Shown: piece by piece, positions 35,714 through 45,248 of the stretch
Layout: every line of letters starts with the position of its first letter
Position numbering within the stretch: the first letter of the stretch is position 1
Source: Sphingobium vermicomposti
GTDB lineage: Bacteria; Pseudomonadota; Alphaproteobacteria; Sphingomonadales; Sphingomonadaceae
Direction: 5' to 3'
Assembly (NCBI RefSeq): GCF_011762025.1
Contig: NZ_JAASQR010000002.1
Location: 558,001-622,000 of the forward strand
DNA length: 64,000 nt
Program-made: the position numbers and the translations under genes
Notes under the pieces: generated by a model
What the model was told of the DNA's origin: nothing
What the model saw: the letters and a program-made list of their open reading frames with translations, nothing else
Database searches by the model: none

Positions 35714-36940
35714 ATGACTCAACGCTCCCCCCTTGCTCCCGCCGCGTTTCCCGCCCTTCCGCCCATTGCGGGCGTCACCACGCGGGTAGCGCGCGCGCAC
35801 TATAAAAATTGGGACCGTTGCGACCTGACCTATGTCGAGCTGTGCGACGGAACAGCGGTTGCGGGCGTCACCACGCAAAGCAAATGTCCTTCGCCTGAAG
35901 TAGAATGGTGTCGGGACGCCATTCCGCTGGGTTCGGCGCGCGCGCTGGTGGTAAATGCCGGCAATGCGAACGCGTTCACGGGCCACAGGGGACGCGTCGC
36001 CGTGGAAGCGATCGCCGCGAAAGTCGCGAACCATCTAGGCTGCCTGCCTTCGGACGTTTTCGTCTCCTCTACTGGCGTGATCGGTGTGCCGCTGCCAGTG
36101 GACAAGGCGGAGGCAGGACTGGACGCCGCCTTAGCGGCCTCCCCCTGCAACTGGGAGGACGCGGCTAATACGATCGGCACGACCGACACTTATGCCAAGG
36201 GCGCGCATGTCAGCGCCATGATCGGCGGCGTTCGGGTCGAACTGGTGGGGATCATCAAGGGGTCGGGCATGATCGCGCCGGATATGGCGACGATGCTGGG
36301 CTATATCTTCACCGACGCGGCGATCGAACCGAAGCTGTTGCAACAGATGCTGTCCGCCGCGAACCGGCAGACATTTTCCTGCATCACAGTGGATAGCGAT
36401 ACATCGACCAGCGATACGGTCCTCGCCTTCGCCACGGGCAAGGCAGGCAATGCTCCTCTGGCATCCATGGACGATGCGGGTGCGGATGCGTTTCACGCGG
36501 CGCTTGGCGATCTGTGTCGCCAACTGGCCCATCTGGTCGTGCGGGACGGCGAAGGCGCGTCGAAGTTCATTGAGATCAGCGTTGCGGGCGCGGATAGTGA
36601 CGCCAGCGCCCACCGGATCGCCCTTTCCATCGCTAACTCCCCCTTGGTGAAGACCGCAATCGCGGGCGAAGACGCCAATTGGGGTCGCGTCGTCATGGCC
36701 GTGGGCAAGGCGGGCGAACCGGCTGACCGTGACAGGCTGTCGATCCGTTTTGGCGCGACGCAGGTCGCTTCGGGCGGGCTTGCGGTCGAAGGCTATGACG
36801 AAGGCCCGGTCGCCGCGCATCTGAAGGGTCAGGACATCCAGATCGGCGTCGATCTGGGCCTGGGCGAAGGGCGCGCAACGGTTTGGACCTGCGACCTGAC
36901 GCATGGGTATATCTCAATCAACGCGGATTATCGCAGCTGA
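35714..36940 (+). CDS. argJ: Glutamate N-acetyltransferase/amino-acid acetyltransferase
   Basis: Arginine biosynthesis enzyme that recycles the acetyl group from N-acetylornithine to glutamate. It self-cleaves between Ala192 and Thr193 in the motif APDMATMLGYIFTDA, and Thr193 becomes the nucleophile. Length of 408 is usual. Its stop shares one base with the hisN start (TGATG), linking arginine and histidine biosynthesis genes in one transcript. Confidence 0.96.
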   Translation: MTQRSPLAPAAFPALPPIAGVTTRVARAHYKNWDRCDLTYVELCDGTAVAGVTTQSKCPSPEVEWCRDAIPLGSARALVVNAGNANAFTGHRGRVAVEAIAAKVANHLGCLPSDVFVSSTGVIGVPLPVDKAEAGLDAALAASPCNWEDAANTIGTTDTYAKGAHVSAMIGGVRVELVGIIKGSGMIAPDMATMLGYIFTDAAIEPKLLQQMLSAANRQTFSCITVDSDTSTSDTVLAFATGKAGNAPLASMDDAGADAFHAALGDLCRQLAHLVVRDGEGASKFIEISVAGADSDASAHRIALSIANSPLVKTAIAGEDANWGRVVMAVGKAGEPADRDRLSIRFGATQVASGGLAVEGYDEGPVAAHLKGQDIQIGVDLGLGEGRATVWTCDLTHGYISINADYRS

Positions 36941-37737
36941 TGCCCATCGAATTGCACGATCCTGTCGTCGCGCTGATGCGCGAAGTGGCGCGAGACGTGG
37001 TCATGCCACGCTACCAGAATCTGCGCGCTGACGAGATCAGCGAAAAGGCCGTCGATGACTTTGTCACTATCGCTGACAAGGAAAGCGAAATCAGGCTGGC
37101 AGAGGAACTTAGCCGCATCCTTCCCGAAGCCGGGATTATCGGCGAGGAAGCCTGCGCGGCTGACCCCGCAATCCTGGACCGGGCGGCCGAAGGGCTTAAC
37201 TGGATCATCGATCCGATTGATGGCACCGGCAATTTCGCGGCTGGCCGCGCGCCTTTCGGCATCATGATCGCGCTGGCGGACGCGGGAACGACGCTGGCGG
37301 GATGGATATTGGACCCGCTGACGGGCCGACTATGCCACGCTACTCTGGGCGCGGGCAGCCAAATCGACGGTCAGAAAGTGCAGGCGCGGGAAAGTGGCGA
37401 CCCGCTGCCCGTCGCGGCACTGGCCGTCTATTTCATGACGCCTGAGGAACGCGCCGATATTCAGCGGCGGTCGTCCGGGCAGTTCGCACTGGTCGATATT
37501 CCCCGCTGCGCCGCCGAACAATATCCCAGGCTGGTGCTGGGACAGAATGATATATCGGTGTTCGCGCGGACCCTGCCGTGGGATCATGCTGCGGGCACGC
37601 TGTTCCTGAACGAAGCAGGCGGATGCTGCCAGAGGCTGGACGGGTCAGCCTATCGCGTGGGGGACCTTCGCCGGGGCCTGCTGGGCGCATCGTCGCCACG
37701 GCTTTGGGACCTGGCGGCAGATAAGCTGTTCCGGTAA
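36940..37737 (+). CDS. hisN: Inositol-monophosphatase-family histidinol-phosphatase
   Basis: A 265-residue metal-dependent phosphatase. Metal ligands lie in GEE (68-70) and DPIDGTGNF (Asp91, Asp94), with a WDHAAG motif near the C terminus. The subgroup resembles the HisN-type histidinol-phosphatase of alphaproteobacteria and actinobacteria; a general inositol-phosphatase role cannot be excluded from sequence alone. ATG 36940 is fixed by the overlap with argJ. Confidence 0.88.
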   Translation: MPIELHDPVVALMREVARDVVMPRYQNLRADEISEKAVDDFVTIADKESEIRLAEELSRILPEAGIIGEEACAADPAILDRAAEGLNWIIDPIDGTGNFAAGRAPFGIMIALADAGTTLAGWILDPLTGRLCHATLGAGSQIDGQKVQARESGDPLPVAALAVYFMTPEERADIQRRSSGQFALVDIPRCAAEQYPRLVLGQNDISVFARTLPWDHAAGTLFLNEAGGCCQRLDGSAYRVGDLRRGLLGASSPRLWDLAADKLFR

Positions 37738-37753
37738 GTTGTAACGTGCGTAA

Positions 37754-37793
37754 CGCCATTCCCCCTCCCCGCCATGGGAGAGGGAGAATGGCG
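37754..37793. terminator. Hairpin between convergent hisN and trxA
   Basis: CGCCATTCCCCCTCCCC is an imperfect inverted copy of GGGAGAGGGAGAATGGCG across a 5-base loop. It lies between two convergent genes and may terminate both. The CT-rich arm is reminiscent of the repeat at 60625-60695. Confidence 0.55.
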
Positions 37794-37800
37794 GTTTGCG

Positions 37801-38121
37801 TCAGAGGACGCTTTCGATCCAGCCTTTGAGCGCGCTCTTGGGCGCGGCACCGACCTTGGTCGCGGCCGCTTCGCCGTTCTTGAACAGGATCATCGTCGGG
37901 ATACCGCGAACGCCATATTGACCGGGCGCATCGGGATTCTCATCAATATTGATCTTGGCGATGATCAGCTTGTCAGCCAGTTCCTCCGAGATTTCTTCCA
38001 GGGCAGGGCCGATCATCTTGCAGGGACCGCACCATTCCGCCCAGAAATCCACGAGCACGGGCTTGTCAGCGTCGATCACGTCCGCCTTGAAGCTGAGGTC
38101 GGTGACTGCCTTGGTAGCCAT
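37801..38121 (-). CDS. trxA: Thioredoxin
   Basis: A 106-residue cytosolic disulfide reductase with the active site WCGPC (Cys31, Cys34) and the cis-Pro loop RGIPTM. It follows addA by 30 bases and ends the long divL-to-trxA unit, the same neighbourhood I recall from other alphaproteobacteria. Confidence 0.97.
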   Translation of the reverse strand: MATKAVTDLSFKADVIDADKPVLVDFWAEWCGPCKMIGPALEEISEELADKLIIAKINIDENPDAPGQYGVRGIPTMILFKNGEAAATKVGAAPKSALKGWIESVL

Positions 38122-38151
38122 TTTATGTATCTCCTTCAGTTGGACGAGTAT

Positions 38152-41100
38152 CTAGGGCCGCGACGCGTTGGTCTCAACGGTCGAATGCGGCAAATTCTCC
38201 TGCGTGGGCACAAAGCCCGGCTTGTGCGGCGCTAGCAGGTCAGCGGGAAGCAGGATGAGGCGCGGCGCGCTGGTGTAGAGCAGGCCAACCTCGATCAGGC
38301 GTCCGGGGAAGATCACTTCCAGCGCGGCGGCGTAGGCGGCCATCTGCCGCACATGGGCGTCCGGCACTTCATCGACCGACATGGGGGCCACGCGTCCGGT
38401 CTTGAAATCGACCAACTGGACCCGATCCTCTCCGACGCACAGCCGGTCGACGGTTCCGGCAATCACCATGTCGCCGACCACGGCGGCGATGGGCGCTTCG
38501 GCCAATGCCCCCGGCGCGAACAGCCCGGCGAACTGCGGATCATCAATCACGCGCATCGCCTGACCGATCACATCATCCCGCAAAGGACCATCGGCGACTC
38601 CCTGCTGCTGCAGCCAGATGTCAGCGCGGGAACGGCGCTGGTCCGGCCAAATATCGGGCAATTTTTCAAACAGCGCATGGAGCCATCGGCCCCGCTCTGC
38701 CGCCTGTCGCATGGCGGGCGTGGGCGGCGGGTATGGCACATCGTCTTCAACCGGGGCCGACGGGGCAAGCGGGCGAGGAGGCCGCGCCTCAGCCGGAGCA
38801 GGCTCCCGAAGCCATTGCGGTTCGGCATGAGCGACACGCTCGACCACCCCACCGGCCTCCGCGCGGCGCGGCGGCAGGATTTCCGACCCGCGCCAACTAC
38901 GCCGCGCACCCCATAGCGGGTCCGCATCCCATTCGGTGCCAAGCGCCGTCATGGCGTTTTCGACCGCGGTGAACCAGCTTTCGGGCTGCGGTTCGCCCTT
39001 GGCGCGCGGGCCAAGCGATCCGGTGACAACCAACCGTTCTTCAGCCCGCGTCAATGCGACATAGAGCAGCCGCCAATGCTCCTCCCGCTCGGCGGCTTGC
39101 GCCTGTTCCAGCGCTTCGCCAATCGCCCCCTGCCGCTCCGGCTTGCGCGGCGAGACGATGGGGATGCCGTTCCATTCAAGCGAGCCTGCGCGCGCGCCTG
39201 CATCGGGATCGAGGCAGGCGTCGGCCAGGATCACGATAGGAGCCTGCAACCCCTTGGCCCCATGAACCGTCAGCAGACGCAGCGAATCGCCCTGCGCGGC
39301 TGCATCGCGGACGATCTCCACCTCTCCCCTATCGAACCAGTCGATGAAGCGCTGGAGCGAAGGCTGGTCATCGCTTTCGAATGTCAGGGCGGCGTTCAGC
39401 AGTTCCTCGATCGGGTCCAGCGCCTCCGCACCCAGCCGCTCGACCAGACGCCGCCGACCCTGCGCAGGTCCCGACAGGATCGCTTCCAGATAACGATAGG
39501 GCGTAATGAAATCCGCCCGTGCCAGCAGCGCGCGGAGCGGTGCGAGTTCGACCTGATCAAGCGTCGCATTCAGGTGCCGCCACAGCCCGGTGCGCCGTCC
39601 GATCAGGCGCGCCATCAGCTGATCCTGCGACCATCCGATCAGGGGCGAAACCAGCAGCGACGCCAGGTTCAGGTCATCTTCCGGCTGTACCGCAAAACGC
39701 AGCGCCGCGAGCAGGTCGCGCACCGCCAGCGGCGCGTTCAGCCGCAGCCGGTCGATACCCGCGACCGCTACCCCTTCTTCATACAGGCGCGCCACGATCA
39801 GCCGCGCCAGTTCGCTGCGACGGCGGACCAGGATCATGATGTCGCCAGCGGTCACGGGCCGCCCCCTGCTCTCCAGCATCATGCCATCGTCAATCCACTG
39901 ACGGATCTGCCGGGCGATGTTCTGGGCCAGCACACGTTCCTGATCGGCGGCCCAATCTTCCTCGCCCTCCGCTTCATCCGAAAGCCCCGCGACTACCGGC
40001 TTCCACACCAGGACTTCGCCGGGAAAGCGATTGGCGCTGACATGACGCACCGCGCCTGAGGGCAGGCCCAACCGCTCGGCACTAAGCGTCGCAATGGTCT
40101 GATCGACGACATCCAGCACGGCAGGGGTCGACCGAAAGCTGCGCTCCAGCGACAGGTCGTGGAACGGATGCTGGGCGTCGTCGGCATAGCGCTGGAACAT
40201 CATCTGGGCATAGGCGAAGGCTTTCGGACTGGTGCCCTGGAAACCGAAGATCGCCTGCTTGAAGTCCCCCACGGTGAAAATGGTGCGTACGCGGTCGCCC
40301 TTTGCTCCCTCGCCCGCGAAAAATTCCGCCGCCAGAGCATCGACGATCTGCCATTGGCTGACATTGGTGTCCTGCGCCTCGTCCACCATGATATGGTCGA
40401 TGCGTTGGTCCAACTTGTAGCGAACCCAGTCAGCGATGCCCGGTTGGGCGAGCAGCGACGCCGTGCGCGCGATCAGGTCGTTGAAATCGACCGATCCGGC
40501 CAGTTGCTTGGCTTCTTCATAAGCGCGTGCATAGGCCCGCCCGGCTTGAAGTGCCTGCCCCAGCAGGTGGGCATAGGATGCCATCGCCTGCAGCCCCAAC
40601 AGCTCAGCGCATCGCCCATGCAGGCGCGCCGATGCGTCAGCATAGCCCTCCACCGGCGGAACCCACCCTTTTGCAGAGATGACGGAGCCGTCCGACTTGC
40701 ACCACGACAGATGCAAGTCGCCCAGCATCGCGGCCCGACCAGCAGGGTCGAGCGCGCGCCATCGCGCGATCCTGTCGCAGCGTTCCAGCGCGCGGCCCGT
40801 TCCCCAATCCGCATTAGCCTGAGCGACCCACGCCAGCGAGCGCATATCGAAAATCATGTCGCCACATTGTTCCGCGATATGGTCGGCAATGTCGCCGTCG
40901 GGCAGGCCAAACTCACGGCGCAACCAAGGCCCGATGTCGTCGGGAAGCTGTTCCAGCGCCGGAAGCCGGGACGCACAGCGCAGCAGAAACTGCTCCGCTC
41001 CGCCCTCCCCCAACCGCAGGCTGAGCGCCTGAAGCGCGTCGATCAGCGCGTCGTCGCCTCTCTCCTGCGCCCGCACCACCATGTCGGCCAGCGTCTGCCG

Positions 41101-41592
41101 GGCAAGCACCGCCTGTTCACGCTGGTCGAGTGGGCGAAAGCCGGGCGGCAGCTCCGCCTCCAGCGGGAAAGTGGTCAGCAGTTGCTGGCAAAAACCATGG
41201 ATGGTCTGAATGCGAAGGCCGCCGCCGGTCGATTCCAGCACTTCGGCAAACAATCGCCGCGCCCGGTCGCGTGCGTCCGGCCCGGACTCCTCGCCCAGCG
41301 CCTCCAGATCCTCAAACAGATCCTTTTCGTCCATCTGCACCCATGCCGCCAGCCGGTCATGGATACGGTTGGACATTTCCGCAGCCCCCGCCTTCGTAAA
41401 GGTGAGGCAAAGGATATTTTCAGGCCGGACCCCTTGCAGCAGCAGCCGGAAAACGCGGGCGGTCAGGACATGGGTCTTGCCGGTCCCCGCCGATGCGGAC
41501 AGCCAGACATGCGCGTCCGGCTGCGACGCGCGCGCCTGGTCGCCCAGCAGCTTTTGCAAGGGGTTGGCTTTTCTAGCCATCGTCGCGGCCAT
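38152..41592 (-). CDS. addA: Double-strand break repair helicase/nuclease AddA
   Basis: Subunit of the AddAB helicase-nuclease that resects DNA breaks for RecA. It has a UvrD-type helicase with Walker A SASAGTGKT at 32-40 and the motif VDEAQDTN, then a C-terminal RecB-type nuclease with Asp1062 and Lys1064 in VDFKTG. Length is 1146. The ATG at 41592 has GGAGG six bases upstream, lies inside addB and is better supported than the ATG at 41580. Confidence 0.96.
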   Translation of the reverse strand: MAATMARKANPLQKLLGDQARASQPDAHVWLSASAGTGKTHVLTARVFRLLLQGVRPENILCLTFTKAGAAEMSNRIHDRLAAWVQMDEKDLFEDLEALGEESGPDARDRARRLFAEVLESTGGGLRIQTIHGFCQQLLTTFPLEAELPPGFRPLDQREQAVLARQTLADMVVRAQERGDDALIDALQALSLRLGEGGAEQFLLRCASRLPALEQLPDDIGPWLRREFGLPDGDIADHIAEQCGDMIFDMRSLAWVAQANADWGTGRALERCDRIARWRALDPAGRAAMLGDLHLSWCKSDGSVISAKGWVPPVEGYADASARLHGRCAELLGLQAMASYAHLLGQALQAGRAYARAYEEAKQLAGSVDFNDLIARTASLLAQPGIADWVRYKLDQRIDHIMVDEAQDTNVSQWQIVDALAAEFFAGEGAKGDRVRTIFTVGDFKQAIFGFQGTSPKAFAYAQMMFQRYADDAQHPFHDLSLERSFRSTPAVLDVVDQTIATLSAERLGLPSGAVRHVSANRFPGEVLVWKPVVAGLSDEAEGEEDWAADQERVLAQNIARQIRQWIDDGMMLESRGRPVTAGDIMILVRRRSELARLIVARLYEEGVAVAGIDRLRLNAPLAVRDLLAALRFAVQPEDDLNLASLLVSPLIGWSQDQLMARLIGRRTGLWRHLNATLDQVELAPLRALLARADFITPYRYLEAILSGPAQGRRRLVERLGAEALDPIEELLNAALTFESDDQPSLQRFIDWFDRGEVEIVRDAAAQGDSLRLLTVHGAKGLQAPIVILADACLDPDAGARAGSLEWNGIPIVSPRKPERQGAIGEALEQAQAAEREEHWRLLYVALTRAEERLVVTGSLGPRAKGEPQPESWFTAVENAMTALGTEWDADPLWGARRSWRGSEILPPRRAEAGGVVERVAHAEPQWLREPAPAEARPPRPLAPSAPVEDDVPYPPPTPAMRQAAERGRWLHALFEKLPDIWPDQRRSRADIWLQQQGVADGPLRDDVIGQAMRVIDDPQFAGLFAPGALAEAPIAAVVGDMVIAGTVDRLCVGEDRVQLVDFKTGRVAPMSVDEVPDAHVRQMAAYAAALEVIFPGRLIEVGLLYTSAPRLILLPADLLAPHKPGFVPTQENLPHSTVETNASRP

Positions 41593-44545
41593 ACCATTCC
41601 TCCAGCCGCATCAGCTGGTCATAATCGCCATAGCTCGCGACTTCCGGGTTTACCTGAGCATCGAAGGGGGCGTCGCCGGTCAGGAATGTGGCTGCGACCT
41701 GTTCGAATTGAGCATGGACCCAATCGGTAAAGTCGGCGGTCATGATCTTGTCGCGCTTGCCCAATGGATCGACAGGGCTGTCGCGATAGCCGAACGCATC
41801 ATTTTTCTTGGCCAGCGACCAATATTCAAAGCAGCCCGCCGTCAGCGGAGGGGCGACGTCGGAAAATCCGCCTTGTTCCGCGATCAGGCCCAACAGGCCA
41901 AGTTGCAGGGAATAGCCCGCCCGGACCTGCTTCGCGCTGGGCGGCTTCCCCGTCTTATAATCCACGATCCCCAGCGATCCGTCGGGCATGCGGTCGATGC
42001 GGTCAGCCTTGCCCGTAAGGGTGACGCCTGCAATATCAGCCCGACCGTCCGCCTCCACCGCCAATATGGATCGCCCCGCCGCACTGTCGGCCATCACCTC
42101 TGCCGCGATCCAGCGAACGGCTTCGATCAGCCTTGGCTGCCAGAGCGCCTTCAGCAGCGGATGAACATCCGGTCGGTCGAACATGGCGCGCGCCCGTTCT
42201 TCCAGACCAGCAGGATCACGCGCAGGGGACTCCGCCCAATGCTGCAAAATCTCATGAACCGCCGTTCCGCGCCAGGCCGGGCCAGCATCCGCGTCGACCG
42301 GATCGAGCCGGGCAAGCCGCAGGATGCGCTTGGCGTAAAAGGCATAGGGATCAGCCTTCAACCTATCGACATCGGTGACGGGGATCAGCTTGGGCCGCAC
42401 CGATGCGGGCGGGACCGGCGCGGGGCGGCTTGCCGGGCGGTGCGCAGGTGGACGATCCAGCGCCTGCGCCAGGATGGCATAGCGTTCCGCCGTCCTCCAA
42501 TGCCCACCCGCCATGGCCTTCAACCGCAACCAGAAGCGGGAAGCCACCGCCGGTCCTCCAGCCCCACGGCGCGCGCGGGTGATCAGCACTTGTGGAGCAC
42601 CCAGCGCGCTCGCAAAATCATGCGCCGAAAGGCCGATGCGCGTTTCCAGGCCCGGCAATCCCAGTTCCCGCCGAATTCGCGGAGCCAGCCACGGGTCGGC
42701 GGCGGGCAGGCCCGGCCATGTGCCTTCATTCAGCCCGCTCAATATCATGATGTCAGCTTGCACCAGTTGCGCCTCGATCAGGCCCAATATCGCGATGCGC
42801 GGGTGGCCGCCCTGCGGAGGCCGGACGGCCACACCGCCCAGCATATGGTCGAATAATGCGGGAAGCGCCCGGACATCCGCCTCACGCGGCCCCTCATCCG
42901 CCGATGCTTCGATTTCGGCAAACAGGTCGGCGGCGGCATGACCCTGATGCCCCGCCCATAGGGCATCGCCAGTGAGCGCACCCGCCTGTTCGCGAATGAC
43001 CGCAAACTGCTGCGCCAACGACGGCGCACCTGCGAAGACCTGCTCCAATGGCTCCAGCAACGCACGGGCCTGGGGCCACCATTGCCGGGTCGCCAATCGC
43101 AACGCAGCCTGACGATCCTCATCCCGCGCTGCCAACAGCATGTCGATCCCCTGCAATCCTGCAGGAGGCCTTGGTCCCCGCAGCAGCAGGTCCAACGACC
43201 GCACCCCCTCCAGCCAGGCAACACGTCCTTCGCCCCGCATCACCAGCGGATGCTTGAGCAAGGTCAGCAGCGCTACCGGGGCGAATCGTTCAGCCACCGC
43301 TTCCGCCATGGCGATCAGCAGCGTTCCTGGCGGCAGGCGGGATAGTGGCAGACCGGCCGAATCGTCCGCTTCAATCCCCCATCGCGCCAGATACGCGGAC
43401 ACGCGGGTTGCGAGTTGCCGGTCGGGCGTGACCAGCGCTGCGGTGCGCCCCGGTTCCTCCAGCGCTTCACGCAGGGCAAGGGCAATGGCCTGCGCCTCTT
43501 CGCCGGGCGTGGCGACTTCCAATGCCTCCACCCCGGCCAGCGACCGGTCAGCAGATTTCAGGTCCCGCCACCGGCTGGTCAAACGCGGCGGCAACATGGC
43601 GTTTGAGATATTCCGCCCACGAACCGCGCGCGCGTCATGCTCGCTGCCCCAGCGCCATGACGCCACATCGTCGCGCGTGGCGCTCATGCGGTCCAACAGC
43701 TGCTTCAGCGCATATTGGGGATGGCTTTCATGGCCCACAGGCACACGCCCCGTCACCGGATCGGGATCGAACGGGCCAATCGCCTGCCAGGCTTCTTCAT
43801 CCATCTCCTGATCGAGACCGGCAAAGACGACGCTGCCTTGCCGCATGGTCGCAATGCGCCGCAACAGGTTGGCGACAGCGGGGGCCGTGGACGAAATCCC
43901 TGCGGCGACGACGAAACCGGACGGCGCATCCCTGCCCCACCGCTCCGCAATCCGGTCGAACAACCGATTGCGGCGATCGGCGACGTCGATCACGCCTAAC
44001 CGCGCCAGTTCATCGGGCCATCGCTGGATCAGGATGGAAAACAGGTCGAGCGACCTTTGCCAATGGGCGGAAAGCTCGTCCGGCAGGGACAGGTCAGCCA
44101 GCGCCGTCACCGGCACCCGCTCCACCTGCATTTGGTCCAGCACCACGCCCAGCGCCTGACCCAGCTTCAGCGCCTGCCCGGCATCGACCGGGTGGCTGGA
44201 CGTCTGCTGGACCATCCGCGCAAGGATCATCTGCCGTCGTATTGGCGCAATCGCGGGCGGGATCGCGTCACCTTCACCCAGCGGATCGAGCGCGCCGCCA
44301 GCCTGCTCACCCAGGTCCGGGTCGCCAATCGCCACGAGGCGGGGCAGCAGCAGGCCGCCGCCCGACTTGCGCACGAAGGCGTCGCTGATCGCACGAACCG
44401 CGCGATTGCTGGGCAACAGGATCATGCCCTGCGCAAGTCCGATGACGTCCCCGCCATGCTGGGCCAGGATGCCAGTCACCAACGCATCGGAAAATGCGCG
44501 ATGGGCGGGAATACTATACAAAGCTGGTCGGCTGCGCTCACCCAT
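41573..44545 (-). CDS. addB: Double-strand break repair protein AddB
   Basis: Partner of AddA, 990 residues. It is a degenerate helicase-like protein with a C-terminal PD-(D/E)XK nuclease whose core VDYKTGK is at about 861-867 (Asp862, Lys864). The alphaproteobacterial type lacks a strong Walker A. It overlaps murU by 8 bases upstream and addA by 20 bases downstream. Confidence 0.94.
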   Translation of the reverse strand: MGERSRPALYSIPAHRAFSDALVTGILAQHGGDVIGLAQGMILLPSNRAVRAISDAFVRKSGGGLLLPRLVAIGDPDLGEQAGGALDPLGEGDAIPPAIAPIRRQMILARMVQQTSSHPVDAGQALKLGQALGVVLDQMQVERVPVTALADLSLPDELSAHWQRSLDLFSILIQRWPDELARLGVIDVADRRNRLFDRIAERWGRDAPSGFVVAAGISSTAPAVANLLRRIATMRQGSVVFAGLDQEMDEEAWQAIGPFDPDPVTGRVPVGHESHPQYALKQLLDRMSATRDDVASWRWGSEHDARAVRGRNISNAMLPPRLTSRWRDLKSADRSLAGVEALEVATPGEEAQAIALALREALEEPGRTAALVTPDRQLATRVSAYLARWGIEADDSAGLPLSRLPPGTLLIAMAEAVAERFAPVALLTLLKHPLVMRGEGRVAWLEGVRSLDLLLRGPRPPAGLQGIDMLLAARDEDRQAALRLATRQWWPQARALLEPLEQVFAGAPSLAQQFAVIREQAGALTGDALWAGHQGHAAADLFAEIEASADEGPREADVRALPALFDHMLGGVAVRPPQGGHPRIAILGLIEAQLVQADIMILSGLNEGTWPGLPAADPWLAPRIRRELGLPGLETRIGLSAHDFASALGAPQVLITRARRGAGGPAVASRFWLRLKAMAGGHWRTAERYAILAQALDRPPAHRPASRPAPVPPASVRPKLIPVTDVDRLKADPYAFYAKRILRLARLDPVDADAGPAWRGTAVHEILQHWAESPARDPAGLEERARAMFDRPDVHPLLKALWQPRLIEAVRWIAAEVMADSAAGRSILAVEADGRADIAGVTLTGKADRIDRMPDGSLGIVDYKTGKPPSAKQVRAGYSLQLGLLGLIAEQGGFSDVAPPLTAGCFEYWSLAKKNDAFGYRDSPVDPLGKRDKIMTADFTDWVHAQFEQVAATFLTGDAPFDAQVNPEVASYGDYDQLMRLEEWYGRDDG

Positions 44546-45248
44546 GAGCGAGCATGGCCTCCACTACGGGAATGGCACGCGGGGTGCCGACATCGAACCA
44601 AAGCCCCGGATGCGACACGCCATAAAGCCGCCCCGCCTCGATCGCGCGGTTCCAGAAGACGTTGGTGGAAAATGCCTCGCTGGGCGGATCGACCAACAGC
44701 CTAGGCGACAGTATCTGGACCCCGGTAAATACGAAAGGCGCGACATGGGCGGCCTTGCGACGGCTGATCTGGCCGCACGGTCCCATGTGAAAATCCCCCG
44801 GCCCGCTATGACAATGGGCGCGGGCCAGCGGCACGAGCAGCAGCAGCGCATCCATCCGATCCGGGTCCCAGATGCGCTGCATCATGCCCAGCGTTTCTTG
44901 CGCTCCATCGATCCACAGATTGTCGCTGTTCGCGCAAAAAAAGGGCCGGTCGCCCAGCAATTCCCGCGCGTGCACCAACCCGCCGCCGGTTTCCAGCAGC
45001 TTGGCCCGTTCATCAGACACCAGAAATTCGATGCCGCGCCGATCGGCCCGCAGATGCGCTTCCACCGTGTCGGCAAGATAGTGGACATTGACCACCACTT
45101 TCCTGATGCCGCCAGCCACCAGGCGGTCCAGGGCATGATCCATCAGCGCCTTGCCCGCGACCTTCACCAGCGGCTTGGGACGGGTCGCGGTCAGCGGACG
45201 CATCCTCTTGCCCAGCCCGGCCGCCATCAGCATCGCCGTGTCGATCAT
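44538..45248 (-). CDS. murU: N-acetylmuramate alpha-1-phosphate uridylyltransferase
   Basis: A 236-residue sugar-phosphate nucleotidyltransferase with LMAAGLGKRMRPLT at the N terminus and the Lys of RPKPLV. Next to amgK, it should make UDP-MurNAc from MurNAc-1-phosphate, a recycling route that bypasses MurA. The ATGA overlap with amgK (45245-45248) sets the start. Annotation pipelines may call it mannose-1-phosphate guanylyltransferase; the context favours MurU. Confidence 0.87.
   Translation of the reverse strand: MIDTAMLMAAGLGKRMRPLTATRPKPLVKVAGKALMDHALDRLVAGGIRKVVVNVHYLADTVEAHLRADRRGIEFLVSDERAKLLETGGGLVHARELLGDRPFFCANSDNLWIDGAQETLGMMQRIWDPDRMDALLLLVPLARAHCHSGPGDFHMGPCGQISRRKAAHVAPFVFTGVQILSPRLLVDPPSEAFSTNVFWNRAIEAGRLYGVSHPGLWFDVGTPRAIPVVEAMLAHG

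Noticed and set aside
40159..41730. 523-codon plus-strand frame antisense to addA
   Set aside because: Complement of a certain gene, very rich in Arg, Gln and His, no domain seen.
41210..42856. 548-codon plus-strand frame antisense to addA/addB
   Set aside because: Covers two overlapping real genes on the other strand and has composition typical of shadow frames.
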